A DNA stretch of 64,000 bases from Lysobacterales bacterium (GCA_017305135.1 JAFKNA010000017.1:23375-87374); one strand, 5' to 3'; positions 1-9,203 are shown, numbered from the stretch's first letter. The notes: generated by a model not told the origin, from the letters alone. Numbers and translations: made by a program.

Positions 1-1
1 G

Positions 2-1126
2 CTCGGACTCCGTCATCTGCTGCTCGGCGGCGGGCGCATCCTGTGGATGGGCGGCGAGGCGCCCGAGGTTCCCGCCGCACTCGGCGTGGAGGCGATCGAC
101 CTCGAGGGTCGCCGCCTGGTCCCCGGCCTGATCGACGCCCACGTGCACATCACCGGCGGCGGCGGCGAGGCCGGCTTCCGCAGCCGCGTGCCGCCACTCG
201 CACTATCGCGCTTCACCAGCGCCGGCATCACCACGGTGGTCGGCCTGCTCGGCACCGACGACACCGTGCGCAGCACGCGCGAACTGGTCGCGGCCGTGCA
301 GGGCCTCCGCGAGGAGGGGCTCTCCGCCTACGGTTTCACCGGCGGCTATCACCTGCCGCCGGCTACGTTGACGGGCTCGGTGCGCGACGACCTCGTCTTC
401 ATCGAGCCGCTGATCGGCGTCGGCGAGGTGGCGCTGAGCGATCATCGCTCCAGCCAGCCGACGCTCGACGAGCTGCTGCGCCTCGCCGCCGATGCGCACG
501 TGGCGGGCCTCATGACCGGCAAGGCGGGCATCGTGCACCTGCATTTTGGTGACGGCCCGCGCGGGCTCGACCTCGTCCGCCGCGCGCTCGAAACCAGCGA
601 GCTGCCGCCGCGCGTGTTCCATCCGACCCACGTCAACCGGCGCAAGGCCTTGTTCGACGAAGCGCTGGACTTCGCCCGGCAGGGCGGCGTGATCGACGTC
701 ACCGCGTTCCCGGTGGAGGAAGGCGAGGACGCCTGGAGCGCCGCCGATGCGGTGCTGCGCTTCCTGGACAGCGGCATCGCCCGCCAGCGCATCACGGTGA
801 GCTCCGATGCCGGCGGCTGCCTGCCCTGCTTCGACGCCGACGGGCGCGTCTCGCACATGGACGTCGGCGAGGCCGGTGCGCTGCTGGAGACCCTGCGCGA
901 ACTCATCGCCCGCGACGTGCCGCTGGCCGAGGCGCTGCCCGCCTTCACCAGCAATCCGGCACGCGTCCTGCGCCTGGGCGGCAAGGGGCGGATCGCGCCG
1001 GGCGCCGACGCGGACCTCCTCGCGCTCGACGAAGCTGGCGCCGTGCACACCCTTGTTGCCCGCGGCGTGGTGCACGTGCGCGACGGGCGTTTGGAGCGGC
1101 GCGGCATGTTCGAGCCGCGCGCGTGA
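2..1126 (+). CDS. iadA: Isoaspartyl dipeptidase (beta-aspartyl-peptidase), 5' end cut by window
   Basis: The frame is open from the first bases of the window, so the true start lies upstream; 374 residues are visible of a family near 390. It is an amidohydrolase-fold metalloenzyme that splits beta-aspartyl dipeptides. Visible marks are the metal-binding HVH near residue 47, the family signature SDHRSS, the THVNRR histidine and the late SSDAGG aspartate. By alignment from memory, the position that is a carbamylated lysine in E. coli IadA appears to be Glu here (GVGEVALSDHRSS). Beside cyanophycin genes its likely substrate is beta-Asp-Arg released by cyanophycinase, letting the cell recover Asp and Arg. 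That role is inferred from context. Confidence 0.9.
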   Translation, partial: LGLRHLLLGGGRILWMGGEAPEVPAALGVEAIDLEGRRLVPGLIDAHVHITGGGGEAGFRSRVPPLALSRFTSAGITTVVGLLGTDDTVRSTRELVAAVQGLREEGLSAYGFTGGYHLPPATLTGSVRDDLVFIEPLIGVGEVALSDHRSSQPTLDELLRLAADAHVAGLMTGKAGIVHLHFGDGPRGLDLVRRALETSELPPRVFHPTHVNRRKALFDEALDFARQGGVIDVTAFPVEEGEDAWSAADAVLRFLDSGIARQRITVSSDAGGCLPCFDADGRVSHMDVGEAGALLETLRELIARDVPLAEALPAFTSNPARVLRLGGKGRIAPGADADLLALDEAGAVHTLVARGVVHVRDGRLERRGMFEPRA

Positions 1127-1211
1127 ACTTTCTGCCGGCAAAGGACGTGCCATTGCGGCGCCGGCGCGCAGCGTGTAGATAGTCCCGATCGACTGGAACA
1201 GGAACGATTGC

Positions 1212-2060
1212 ATGTGTCCAAGCAGGGTGCACGAGGGTGACGAGCGCGGCTGGATCATTCCGATCGGCGGCGCCGAGCACAAGGAGCACGACGCGCGCAT
1301 CCTCGGCCGCTTCGTGGAGCTGTGCGGAGGCAGCGAGGCCGACATCGTGGTCATTCCGACCGCCAGCCAGCTGGCCGACACCGGCACGCGCTACGAGCGC
1401 ATCTTTTCCGAACTCGGCGCCGGGCGCGTCACCGCGCTCGACTTCGACACCCGCCGCGATGCCGCCGAGAAGAACCGCCTCGAGCGCATCGAGGAGGCCA
1501 GCGGCATCTTCTTCACCGGCGGCAACCAGTTGCGCATCGCTACCATGCTCGGCGGCACGCCGATCGCCAAGCTGGTGCGCCTGCGCAATGCCAGCGGCGT
1601 GCACGTCGGCGGCACCAGCGCCGGCGCCAGCATCCTCTCCGAGCACATGATCGCCTTCGGCAAGGAAGGCTCCTCGCCGACTGCCGGCAGCGTGCGCCTG
1701 GCGCCGGGACTCGGCCTCACCAACCGCTTCGTCATCGACCAGCATTTCCGCCAGCGCGACCGCCTCGGCCGCCTGCTGGCGGCGCTCGCCTACAACCCGT
1801 TCGCGGTCGGCATTGGCCTGGACGAGGACACCGCCGCCTTCATCCGCCCCGACAACACGCTGGAAGTGGAAGGCAGCGGCGCGGTGACGGTGGTCGATGC
1901 CAGCGAGCTGCAGTTCTCGTCCATGGATCGCGCCGACGAGGACGAGCCGGTGTGCCTGCTCGGCCTCAGGGTGCACATCCTGGTCGCCGGCGCCACCTTC
2001 AACCTGCACACGCGGCGCGCCTCGGCGGGCACGCTCGCGGTTTCCAAGAATTCGCACTGA
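1212..2060 (+). CDS. cphB: Cyanophycinase
   Basis: Peptidase family S51 enzyme of 282 residues, the usual length for intracellular cyanophycinases. It cleaves cyanophycin (multi-L-arginyl-poly-L-aspartate) to beta-Asp-Arg dipeptides. The nucleophile-elbow motif GGTSAGAS sits near residue 135, and the preceding FFTGGNQLR and following DQHFRQRDR blocks are family hallmarks. No signal peptide is visible, so it should act in the cytoplasm. An AGGAA lies upstream of the ATG. It is 85 bp downstream of iadA and upstream of cphA, which supports a cyanophycin storage and mobilisation locus. Confidence 0.95.
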   Translation: MCPSRVHEGDERGWIIPIGGAEHKEHDARILGRFVELCGGSEADIVVIPTASQLADTGTRYERIFSELGAGRVTALDFDTRRDAAEKNRLERIEEASGIFFTGGNQLRIATMLGGTPIAKLVRLRNASGVHVGGTSAGASILSEHMIAFGKEGSSPTAGSVRLAPGLGLTNRFVIDQHFRQRDRLGRLLAALAYNPFAVGIGLDEDTAAFIRPDNTLEVEGSGAVTVVDASELQFSSMDRADEDEPVCLLGLRVHILVAGATFNLHTRRASAGTLAVSKNSH

Positions 2061-2077
2061 TCCCGAGGAGGCCGCGG

Positions 2078-2461
2078 GTGGACTGTTTCCAGCATGCGCC
2101 GACGCCCGCGGTGGGAATCTGCCGGGCCTGCGGCCGCGGCGTCTGCCACGGTTGCGCGCGCTCGCCCGAGGATGATCTCGGGCTCGCCTGCAGCGAGCGT
2201 TGCATCGTGCTCATCGGCGAGGCCAACGAGATCAACGAGCGCGCCAAGCGCATCTACGGCATCGGCGCGGGGGCGCGCCGGCGCATTCCGATGCTGGTCC
2301 TGATCTGGGGCATGTTCGCCGTGCTGTTCGGAACCCTCGGTGCGTTCATGCAGATCCGCTATGGCGGCGCCAACTGGTTCTTCATCGCGTTCGCGCTGGT
2401 GTGCGCGGCGCTCTGCGTCATCAGCTACCGTCGCGCCAGGGAGCTCAACCTCAACTGCTGA
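2078..2461 (+). CDS. Small B-box-like zinc-finger, two-helix membrane protein
   Basis: 127 residues starting at GTG, chosen because GAGGAG lies 7 nt upstream and the reading starts directly at the finger. The N-terminus has Cys/His spacing C-x2-H-x8-C-x2-C-x4-C-x2-C (residues 3-26), resembling a B-box-type zinc site. Two hydrophobic stretches follow (from IPMLVLIWGMF and from WFFIAFALVCA), so it is probably an inner-membrane protein with the finger in the cytoplasm. It is 17 bp after cphB and 84 bp before cphA, hence probably co-transcribed. Function unknown; a granule-membrane or regulatory role is only a guess. Confidence 0.8.
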   Translation: MDCFQHAPTPAVGICRACGRGVCHGCARSPEDDLGLACSERCIVLIGEANEINERAKRIYGIGAGARRRIPMLVLIWGMFAVLFGTLGAFMQIRYGGANWFFIAFALVCAALCVISYRRARELNLNC

Positions 2462-2545
2462 GGCACGCCGATGGGCGCGGTTGCCGCGGCCCCGGATGTG
2501 CCACCATCGAATCCGGTCCCCGATCCCATCCTGCGGAGAGTCGCA

Positions 2546-5338
2546 ATGCGCATCCTCGATCGTTCGGTCTACGTCGGCCCTTCGCTGTATGCGCACTTCC
2601 CGGTGATCCGGCTGGAACTGGACCTGGGCGAGCTGGAAGCCTGGCCCACTGCGAAGCTCGGCGACGGCTTCGTCGATGCGCTGCTGGAGGCGCTGCCGGG
2701 GCTCACCGAGCACGGCTGCTCCTATCGCGAGCCCGGCGGCTTCGTGCGCCGCCTGCGCGAAGGCGAGGGCACCTGGCTCGGCCACGTGCTGGAGCACGTC
2801 GCCATCGAGCTGCAGAACATCGCCGGCGAGGATGTCACTTTCGGCAAGACGCGCAGCACCGAGCGCGCCGGTGTCTACACCGTGGTGTACGAATACTCCG
2901 AGCGCGAGGAAGGCATCGCTGCCGGCGAGCTGGCGCTGCGGCTGCTGGCCTCGCTGCTGCCGGTGTCGTTGCAGCCTAAGGGTAGCGTTCCCGAGGACTG
3001 GCAGTGGCCGGAGGCGCGCGATGCCTTCATCCGCTTTGCGCAGCGCCGCGCGCTCGGGCCTTCCACCAGTGCGCTGGTGCGTGCGGCCGAGGAGCGTGGC
3101 ATCCCCTGGCTGCGCCTCAACGACCTTTCACTGGTGCAGCTTGGTCATGGCAGGTACCAGCAGCGGCTGCAGGCGACCGTCACCGGCCGCACCTCGCACA
3201 TCGCGGTGGAGCTGGCCAGTGACAAGGAAGAGACCAACAAGATCCTGGGCTCGCTCGGCCTGCCGGTGCCGCGCCAGGAACTGGTGCAGAGCGAGGATGC
3301 CGCGATACGCGCGGCGCGGCGGCTGGGCCATCCGGTGGTCACCAAGCCCTACAACGGCAACCATGGGCGCGGCATCTCGATCCGGCTGATGAACGATGAT
3401 GAGGTGCGCGCCGGCTTCGCCGCCGCCCGCGAGCACTCGCGTTCGGTGATCGTCGAAAGCTACCTCGAAGGCGAGGACCATCGCCTGCTGGTCGTCAACG
3501 GCCAGCTCATCGCGGCGACCAAGCGCACGCCCGGCCACGTCGTCGGCGACGGCACCAGCACGGTGGCCGACCTCATCGAGCAGGTGAACCAGGACCCGCG
3601 CCGCGGTGTCGGCCACGAGAAGGTGCTGACCCGCCTCAACCTCGACCGCGAGGCCGCGCTGATGCTCGAGCGCGCCGGCCACGCGGCCGATTCGGTGCCG
3701 GAGCCCGACGAGATCGTGTATCTGCGTTCGACCGCCAACCTTTCCACCGGCGGCACCGCCACCGACGTCACCGACATCATCCACCCGGACAACCGCGACA
3801 TGGCCGAGCGCGCGGTGCTCGCCATCGGCCTCGACGTCGGCGGCGTCGACTTCCTCTCGCCCAACATCGCCGAAAGCTGGCGCAAGGTCGGCGGCGGCAT
3901 CTGCGAGGTGAACGCCGCGCCGGGCTTCCGCATGCACGTGAGCCCGAGCGAAGGCACGTCGCGCGACGCCGCCGGCCCGGTCATCGACATGCTGTTCCCG
4001 CCCGGCAGCCCGGTGCGCGTGCCGATCGCCGCCATTACCGGCACCAACGGCAAGACCACCACCGCGCGCATGCTGGCCCACATCACCAAGATGGCCGGCT
4101 TCACGCCGGGCCTCACCACCACTGACGGCGTCTACATCGACGGCCGCCGCACCGTCGAGGGCGACATGACCGGCCCGGTTTCGGCGCGCATGGTGCTGGC
4201 CGACCCGCACATCGACATCGCCGTGCTCGAGACCGCCCGCGGCGGCCTGCTGCGCGCCGGCATGGGCGTGCGCAACGTCAACGTCGGCGCCGTGCTCAAC
4301 ATCCAGTCCGACCACCTCGGCATGAAGGGCATCGACACCCTCGACCAGCTCGCCGAGGTCAAGCGCATCGTCGCCGAGGTCGCCGAGGACTGCGCGGTGC
4401 TGAATGCCGACGACCCCAACGTGCTCCGGATGTCCGGCTACACCGATGCGAAGGTCATCTGCTACGTGACCATGAATCCCTCGCACGCGCTGGTACGCGA
4501 GCACGTGCGCGCCGGCGGCCGTGCCTGCGCGCTGGAGGCGGGCGTCAACGGCTCGATGATCACCCTCTACGACAAGAACAGCCACATCCCGCTGCTATGG
4601 ACGCACCTGATCCCGGCGACGCTGGAAGGGCGCGCCCTGCACAACGTGCAGAACGCCATGTTCGCCGCCGCCTGCGCCTTCTCGCTCGGCATCAAGCTGG
4701 AGGCGATCCGCCAGGGCCTGCGCACCTTCGACACGACCTTCTTCCAGGCGCCAGGCCGCATGAACGTCTATGACGAGCACCCGTTCAAGGTGCTGTTCGA
4801 CTACGGCCACAATGCCGCCGCGGTCGCCGCCATGGCCGACCTCGCCCAGCGCCTGGAAGTGGCCGGGCGGCGCATCGTGGTGCTGGCCGGCCCGGGCGAT
4901 CGCCGCGACGAAGACCTGGTGGCCATCGCCGAGGCCGTGGCCGGGCGCTTCGACCACTACATCTGCCGCCGCGACGATGCCCTGCGCGGGCGTGACGGCG
5001 ACGAGGTGCCGCGCATCATGGCGCGCGCGCTGGTCGCCGCCGGCGTGCCGAAGGCGGCCGTCGAGCAGATCCCGGACGAGCAGGAAGCGATCGATGCCGC
5101 GCTGCGCATGGCGCGCACCGGCGACCTGCTGCTGGTCTTCGCCGATGCCCTGGTGCGTTCGTGGAAGCAGATCATCAAGTTCCGCCCGGAAGGCATGCCG
5201 GTGAAGGCCGCGCCAGCGGCCGTCCTCGCCGCCGCGCCCGCGACGGCGGCGGCCTTCGACGAGGCGAGCTTCGCCGCCCTCGGCGGCATCGTCCGCGACG
5301 AGCGGGGCATCACGGTGTCGCGCGAGATGGATGATTGA
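2546..5338 (+). CDS. cphA: Cyanophycin synthetase
   Basis: 930 residues, normal for CphA1. It polymerises Asp and Arg with ATP into cyanophycin. The order is an N-terminal CphA-specific domain (about 1-160), an ATP-grasp domain with the KPYNGNHGRGIS loop (near 270) that adds one amino acid, and a Mur-ligase domain with the P-loop GTNGKTTT near residue 499 followed by LETARGGLLR. The ATG at 2546 is preferred over an upstream in-frame ATG (2471) because GGAGAG lies 5 nt before it and MRILDRSVYVGP matches family N-termini. It follows cphB and the zinc membrane protein and precedes a second synthetase-like gene. Confidence 0.96.
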   Translation: MRILDRSVYVGPSLYAHFPVIRLELDLGELEAWPTAKLGDGFVDALLEALPGLTEHGCSYREPGGFVRRLREGEGTWLGHVLEHVAIELQNIAGEDVTFGKTRSTERAGVYTVVYEYSEREEGIAAGELALRLLASLLPVSLQPKGSVPEDWQWPEARDAFIRFAQRRALGPSTSALVRAAEERGIPWLRLNDLSLVQLGHGRYQQRLQATVTGRTSHIAVELASDKEETNKILGSLGLPVPRQELVQSEDAAIRAARRLGHPVVTKPYNGNHGRGISIRLMNDDEVRAGFAAAREHSRSVIVESYLEGEDHRLLVVNGQLIAATKRTPGHVVGDGTSTVADLIEQVNQDPRRGVGHEKVLTRLNLDREAALMLERAGHAADSVPEPDEIVYLRSTANLSTGGTATDVTDIIHPDNRDMAERAVLAIGLDVGGVDFLSPNIAESWRKVGGGICEVNAAPGFRMHVSPSEGTSRDAAGPVIDMLFPPGSPVRVPIAAITGTNGKTTTARMLAHITKMAGFTPGLTTTDGVYIDGRRTVEGDMTGPVSARMVLADPHIDIAVLETARGGLLRAGMGVRNVNVGAVLNIQSDHLGMKGIDTLDQLAEVKRIVAEVAEDCAVLNADDPNVLRMSGYTDAKVICYVTMNPSHALVREHVRAGGRACALEAGVNGSMITLYDKNSHIPLLWTHLIPATLEGRALHNVQNAMFAAACAFSLGIKLEAIRQGLRTFDTTFFQAPGRMNVYDEHPFKVLFDYGHNAAAVAAMADLAQRLEVAGRRIVVLAGPGDRRDEDLVAIAEAVAGRFDHYICRRDDALRGRDGDEVPRIMARALVAAGVPKAAVEQIPDEQEAIDAALRMARTGDLLLVFADALVRSWKQIIKFRPEGMPVKAAPAAVLAAAPATAAAFDEASFAALGGIVRDERGITVSREMDD

Positions 5339-5360
5339 TGTTGGACGGCCAGAAGGGCAT

Positions 5361-5403
5361 GGGGGAGAGCGGGATGCCGTCCGGAGAGTGCTCCAAGGAC
5401 GGA
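5361..5403 (+). repeat. Dispersed repeat copy (relative inside the E1 gene)
   Basis: A 43-bp stretch downstream of cphA matches 37 of 43 bases, by hand count, the reverse complement of 44629-44671, which lies inside the coding sequence of the fused E1 dehydrogenase. It shares the core GGGATGCCG-CCGGAGAG. It is non-coding here. Confidence 0.7.
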
Positions 5404-5437
5404 TCCTTGTTAAGGGCGCTCTGATCAATCATTTGGC

Positions 5438-5508
5438 GTCATGCCCGCGAAAGCGGGCATCCATTTGAAACAGCAACCTGGACTCTCGCTTCCGCGGGAG
5501 TGACGACA
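5438..5508. repeat. REP-like palindrome pair
   Basis: The hairpin ATGCCCGCGAAAGCGGGCAT is followed within 20 bp by a second, inverted unit with CGCTTCCGCGGGAGTGACG. Sister copies lie at 32555, 46237, 51853 and 52310. All are intergenic. It sits between cphA and the second synthetase gene and may stabilise or end the cphA transcript. Confidence 0.85.
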
Positions 5509-5573
5509 TCCTTCAGACCTTCCTCAGTGCCTTCCACCACCCGGGGCCGAAGCCCTCATTTCAGAAGCCACCC

Positions 5574-7346
5574 GTGACCAGCCCACCCGAACTGCCCTTC
5601 GACGATTCCCGCCGCCTGACCGGCTACAACCGCTATTTCGCGGCGGCGGGCGCGGTGCTGGAAACGTTGCAGGTGCCGGCCAGCGATGCGCTGGTCGACG
5701 CCTGGAAGGCCCGCGTCACGCGCATGCGCGCCGCGCTCGGCTGGCCCGACGCCGCGATCGAGGTCCGCCGCCACTGCGGCCAGGCCTCGCTGGCCTTCGC
5801 CGCGCCGCCGGATCAGCTCCTTGCCGCGACCGAGGTCAACGAATGGGCCTGGCTCGCCGCCGTGCACGCCGCCGGCATCGATGCGGGGCGCTTCCATGCA
5901 CCCGGCCACCCGGCCGCGTGGGACGAGGCCAGCGCCCTCGAAACCCTGCGCCGCCTTGCCGCCGCTGAGCGCTCTCCGCCGCTGGTGGGCCTGGTTGATG
6001 CCGCGGAGCGCCGCGGCCTCAACGTACTCATCGACGACGACACGCTGTCGATCGGCAGCGGGCAAGGGTCGCGGCACTGGCCGTTGGCGCAGCTGCCCGA
6101 CGCGGCGCGCGTCGACTGGTCGGCCGTGCATGACGTGCCCGTCGCCCTGGTCACCGGGTCCAACGGCAAGACCACGACCACGCGGCTGCTTGCCGCGATG
6201 TCACGCGCCCACGGCTGGCGCACCGCCCATACCTGTACCGACGGCGTCCACGTCGGCGAGGCCGCGCTCGCCGAGGGCGACTACTCGGGCCCGGCCGGCG
6301 CGCGCCTGGCCCTGCGCGAGCCGGGCATCGAGGCCGCGATCCTGGAGACCGCCCGCGGCGGCATCCTGCGGCGGGGCCTCGCCGTGCAGCACGCGCAGGT
6401 CGCGGTAGTCACCAACCTCAGCGACGATCATTTCGGCGAGTACGGCGTGCACGATCTCGACGGTCTCGCCGAGGCGAAGCTGACGGTCGCCCGCGCGCTG
6501 GGCAAGCAGGGCGTGCTGGTGCTCAATGCGGACGACCCGCTCCTGGTCGCCAGCGCTGCACGGCTGGCGGTGCCGATCGCCTGGTTCGCACTCGATGCCG
6601 ATGCACCCGGGCTGCTCGCGCATCGAGCGCACGGCGGCCGCACCTGCGGCGTTCGTCGCGGGCGCCTGGTCCTTGGCATCGCCGGTGTCGAGCACGAGCT
6701 CGGTGCCGTCGAAGCCATGCCGCTGACCTTTGGCGGCAGCGCGCGCTACAACATCGCCAACGCCGCGGCGGCGGCACTCGCGGCGCAGGCGCTCGGCATC
6801 CGTCCGGATGAAATCCGGATGGTGCTGGCGGGCTTCGGCAGCGGGCGCGCGGACAATCCCGGTCGCCTGCAGTTCTGGAACCCGTGCGGCATCCGCGTGT
6901 TCCTCGACTACGCCCACAATCCGGACGGCCTCGCCGGTCTCCTCGCCGTCGCCAGCCGTGATCGCCGCGGTCGCCTCGGCCTCCTGCTCGGGCAGGCCGG
7001 CAATCGCGGGGATGCCGACATCCGCGAACTCGCCCGGGTCGCGGCATCCTTCCAGCCCGATCGCATCGTGCTCAAGGACATGGGTGGCATGCTGCGCGGC
7101 CGCGCCAGCGGCGAGGTGCCGGCGATCCTGCGCGAGGAACTGGGCCGGCGGGGCCTGGGACAGGAGCGTGTGCTGGAGCGCCTGGACGAAGTCGAGGCGG
7201 CACGCAGTCTGCTCGAATGGGCTCGCCCGGGAGACACCGTGGTGCTGCCGGTGCACGGCAAGCAGGGGCGGCCCGCGATCACCCGCCTGCTGGCCGCCAT
7301 GGGGTCGAGCGGGCCGCCCGTCGCCGATTCATCGCCGGCGTCCTGA
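5574..7346 (+). CDS. Mur-ligase-type cyanophycin synthetase-like protein (CphA')
   Basis: 590 residues. The C-terminal two thirds is a Mur-ligase domain with P-loop GSNGKTTTT near residue 195, LETARGGILRRG, LSDDHFGEYG and DYAHNPDG, clearly related to the CphA Mur domain. The ATP-grasp half is missing; instead a roughly 180-residue N-terminal domain starts with RRLTGYNRYFAA. Such a second synthetase-like gene next to cphA is a recurring arrangement; whether it condenses Asp/Arg or another substrate cannot be told here. The start is GTG with only a weak ribosome site. A REP element separates it from cphA, so its expression may be partly independent. Confidence 0.85.
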   Translation: MTSPPELPFDDSRRLTGYNRYFAAAGAVLETLQVPASDALVDAWKARVTRMRAALGWPDAAIEVRRHCGQASLAFAAPPDQLLAATEVNEWAWLAAVHAAGIDAGRFHAPGHPAAWDEASALETLRRLAAAERSPPLVGLVDAAERRGLNVLIDDDTLSIGSGQGSRHWPLAQLPDAARVDWSAVHDVPVALVTGSNGKTTTTRLLAAMSRAHGWRTAHTCTDGVHVGEAALAEGDYSGPAGARLALREPGIEAAILETARGGILRRGLAVQHAQVAVVTNLSDDHFGEYGVHDLDGLAEAKLTVARALGKQGVLVLNADDPLLVASAARLAVPIAWFALDADAPGLLAHRAHGGRTCGVRRGRLVLGIAGVEHELGAVEAMPLTFGGSARYNIANAAAAALAAQALGIRPDEIRMVLAGFGSGRADNPGRLQFWNPCGIRVFLDYAHNPDGLAGLLAVASRDRRGRLGLLLGQAGNRGDADIRELARVAASFQPDRIVLKDMGGMLRGRASGEVPAILREELGRRGLGQERVLERLDEVEAARSLLEWARPGDTVVLPVHGKQGRPAITRLLAAMGSSGPPVADSSPAS

Positions 7347-7358
7347 CCGCCGCTCCGC

Positions 7359-7829
7359 TCATTTGCAACGCACGGAAATGTGTCCATTGGCCTCCAGGCG
7401 GGCCACGCGCACCGTGCTCACGTCATGCACGTCCTTGAGGCGCAATTCGCGTTCCAGCGCCGCCCGCGGGATGGAGTGCTCGCGCAGGACTTCATCGAGG
7501 ATCCTGCCGTCCTTGGCGAGTACCACCGCCGGTCCCTCGAGCCAGCGGTTGAAGCGCGGAAAGCGCGAGGACAGCCGCGCCAGCATCGCGCTGGCGGCGA
7601 CGATGGTGGTGACGGCGATGAAAGGACCCAGCACGGACTTGTCGCCGCCCAGCAGCGCGGGGCGCAGCGCGCCGCCGACCATCACCAGCACGACGATGTC
7701 GAACGCCGACATTTCGCCCAGCGAATGCCGGCCGGCCATCCGCAGCAGAAGCAGCAGGCCGAAGTAGCCGAGCAGCCCGCGCACCACGAACGCCCACCAC
7801 GGCATCGCCAAGTCGAACCAGTCTTCCAT
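7359..7829 (-). CDS. DUF421 (YetF-like) membrane protein
   Basis: 156 residues with N-terminal hydrophobic helices, including GLLGYFGLLLLLRMAGRHSL and FDIVVLVMVGGALRP, then a soluble C-terminal domain, the usual YetF/DUF421 architecture. The start at 7829 (MEDWFDL) is preferred over ATGs at 7862 and 7850 because AGGAGGG lies 4 nt before it. The family is of unknown biochemical function. It converges with the CphA'-like gene (12 bp between stops) and sits downstream of oxyR on the same strand, 78 bp away. Confidence 0.85.
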   Translation of the reverse strand: MEDWFDLAMPWWAFVVRGLLGYFGLLLLLRMAGRHSLGEMSAFDIVVLVMVGGALRPALLGGDKSVLGPFIAVTTIVAASAMLARLSSRFPRFNRWLEGPAVVLAKDGRILDEVLREHSIPRAALERELRLKDVHDVSTVRVARLEANGHISVRCK

Positions 7830-7907
7830 ACGTCCCTCCTGAATGGACATCCCCTTCCCCAACTAGCAGGGCGGGGATGAACGAAGCGGGCCGGGCGCGG
7901 CGCGGGC

Positions 7908-8861
7908 TCAGCGACTCGTCAGTGCGCGCCGGGCGGCCGCGCGGCGTGACCGGGAGGGCTGCGGTTCGAGCAGGTCGCCGGGCAGTTCGCGGAAGAGGGC
8001 CGCGAGCGTCTGCAGGAACGGCGCCATCGCCGAACTCCTGCGCCAGGCCATGGCAATGCGCCGGCTTGGCGCGGCGCCCCGGAACGCGATCAGCTCGATG
8101 TCGTCGGAGGCGGCGATCGGCGGCTTGGTCGCGAGTACCGGCAACAGGGTGATGCCGACGTGGGCGGCCACCATCTGGCGCAGGGTTTCGAGGCTGGTGG
8201 CGCGGAAGCCGGTGCGCTCGCCGGCGCCGGCGAGCTGGCACACTTCCAGCGCCTGGTCGCGCAGGCAATGGCCGTCTTCCAGCAGCAGCAGGGTCTGGTC
8301 GGAGAGATCCTCGAGTTGGAGCGATTTCCGCCTGCCCAGCGGATGGCCCTCCGGAACGGCAAGGACGAACGGCTCCTCGAACAGGAATTCCTGGTGGAGC
8401 TGCGGCTCGTGGAGCGGCAGGGCGAGGATGCCGGCGTCGAGGCGTCCTTCGCGCAGCTGCTTCAGCACCACCTCGGTCTTTTCCTCGACCAGCAGCAGTT
8501 CGAGGCGCGGGAAGCGCTCGCGGACGCGCGGCACGACGTGGGGCAGGAGATAGGGGCCGAGCGTCGGGAAGATGCCAAGGCGCACGCTGCCCGATTCCGG
8601 ATCGATGGTGCGCCGCGCGATCGCCTTGATCTGCTCGATCTCGTTCATCACTTCGCGGGCGCGCTGGACGATCTCGCGCCCGGCGTCGGTGAGCAGCACC
8701 TTGCGCGGCGCACGCTCGACCAGGGCGACGCCAAGCTCCTCCTCCAGCTTGCGGACCTGCATCGAGAGCGTCGGCTGGCTGACGTGGCTGGCGGCGGCGG
8801 CGCGGCCGAAATGCCGGTGCTCGGCGAGGGTGACGAGGTATTCGAGATCGCGCAGATTCAT
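7908..8861 (-). CDS. oxyR: OxyR, peroxide-sensing LysR-type regulator
   Basis: 317 residues. An N-terminal LysR winged helix (MNLRDLEYLVTLAEHRHFGR, QPTLSMQVRKLEEELG) is followed by the sensor domain. It has GHCLRDQ and, 9 residues after that cysteine, VCQLAG, the same spacing as Cys199/Cys208 of E. coli OxyR, then RATSLETLRQMV. H2O2 oxidises the pair to a disulfide and converts the protein to an activator of antioxidant genes. The start at 8861 matches family N-termini. No typical OxyR target (katG, ahpC) is adjacent; the divergent side carries the metallothionein pair's terminus. Confidence 0.95.
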   Translation of the reverse strand: MNLRDLEYLVTLAEHRHFGRAAAASHVSQPTLSMQVRKLEEELGVALVERAPRKVLLTDAGREIVQRAREVMNEIEQIKAIARRTIDPESGSVRLGIFPTLGPYLLPHVVPRVRERFPRLELLLVEEKTEVVLKQLREGRLDAGILALPLHEPQLHQEFLFEEPFVLAVPEGHPLGRRKSLQLEDLSDQTLLLLEDGHCLRDQALEVCQLAGAGERTGFRATSLETLRQMVAAHVGITLLPVLATKPPIAASDDIELIAFRGAAPSRRIAMAWRRSSAMAPFLQTLAALFRELPGDLLEPQPSRSRRAAARRALTSR

Positions 8862-8993
8862 GCACCGATTGTGGCACGCGGCCGCGCGGGAAGCGGGTGG
8901 GCCCGGTTCCCGCACGCAAATGCCCGCAACGCCGAAGCGGTAAAGCCAGCGCAGCGCCTCAGCGCATTCCGGAGGCGTGCGGAGCAGCGTTCC

Positions 8994-9203
8994 TCAATCC
9001 CTGCACGCCGCGTGCCCGCATTCGCACACCGGCTCCTCGCGCGGTGGGCCGCTGGTGGCGGCATGACGGCAGTATTCGCTGCAATAGCCCTGGCGCGGGC
9101 TGAGCACCTCGCAGCGGCAGGGGCCGTGGGCGCACAGCGTGCGGTCGTCGCTCTGGCCCGCCGGACGCGAAGGCGGGTTCTTGCCGTGGGTGTGTACGTT
9201 CAT
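8994..9203 (-). CDS. Bacterial metallothionein-like protein
   Basis: 69 residues, rich in Cys and His: C-x-H-x2-C-x-C, then GYCSEYC, then a C-terminal C-x-C-x4-C. This is the SmtA-type bacterial metallothionein pattern, so it probably binds Zn or other soft metals in the cytoplasm. The ATG at 9203 is 1 nt past the stop of the upstream gene, so its ribosome site lies inside that gene and the two are probably translationally coupled. Confidence 0.85.
   Translation of the reverse strand: MNVHTHGKNPPSRPAGQSDDRTLCAHGPCRCEVLSPRQGYCSEYCRHAATSGPPREEPVCECGHAACRD

Noticed and set aside
3128-4585. A 485-codon open frame opposite cphA, and similar long antisense frames opposite dxs (15328-17460), rnr (28509-30989) and the DUF1800/murB region (47820-50759)
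   Set aside because: They lie wholly antisense to well-identified genes, are rich in Ala/Arg/His/Gly as expected from GC-rich shadow reading, and show no family motif or ribosome site.
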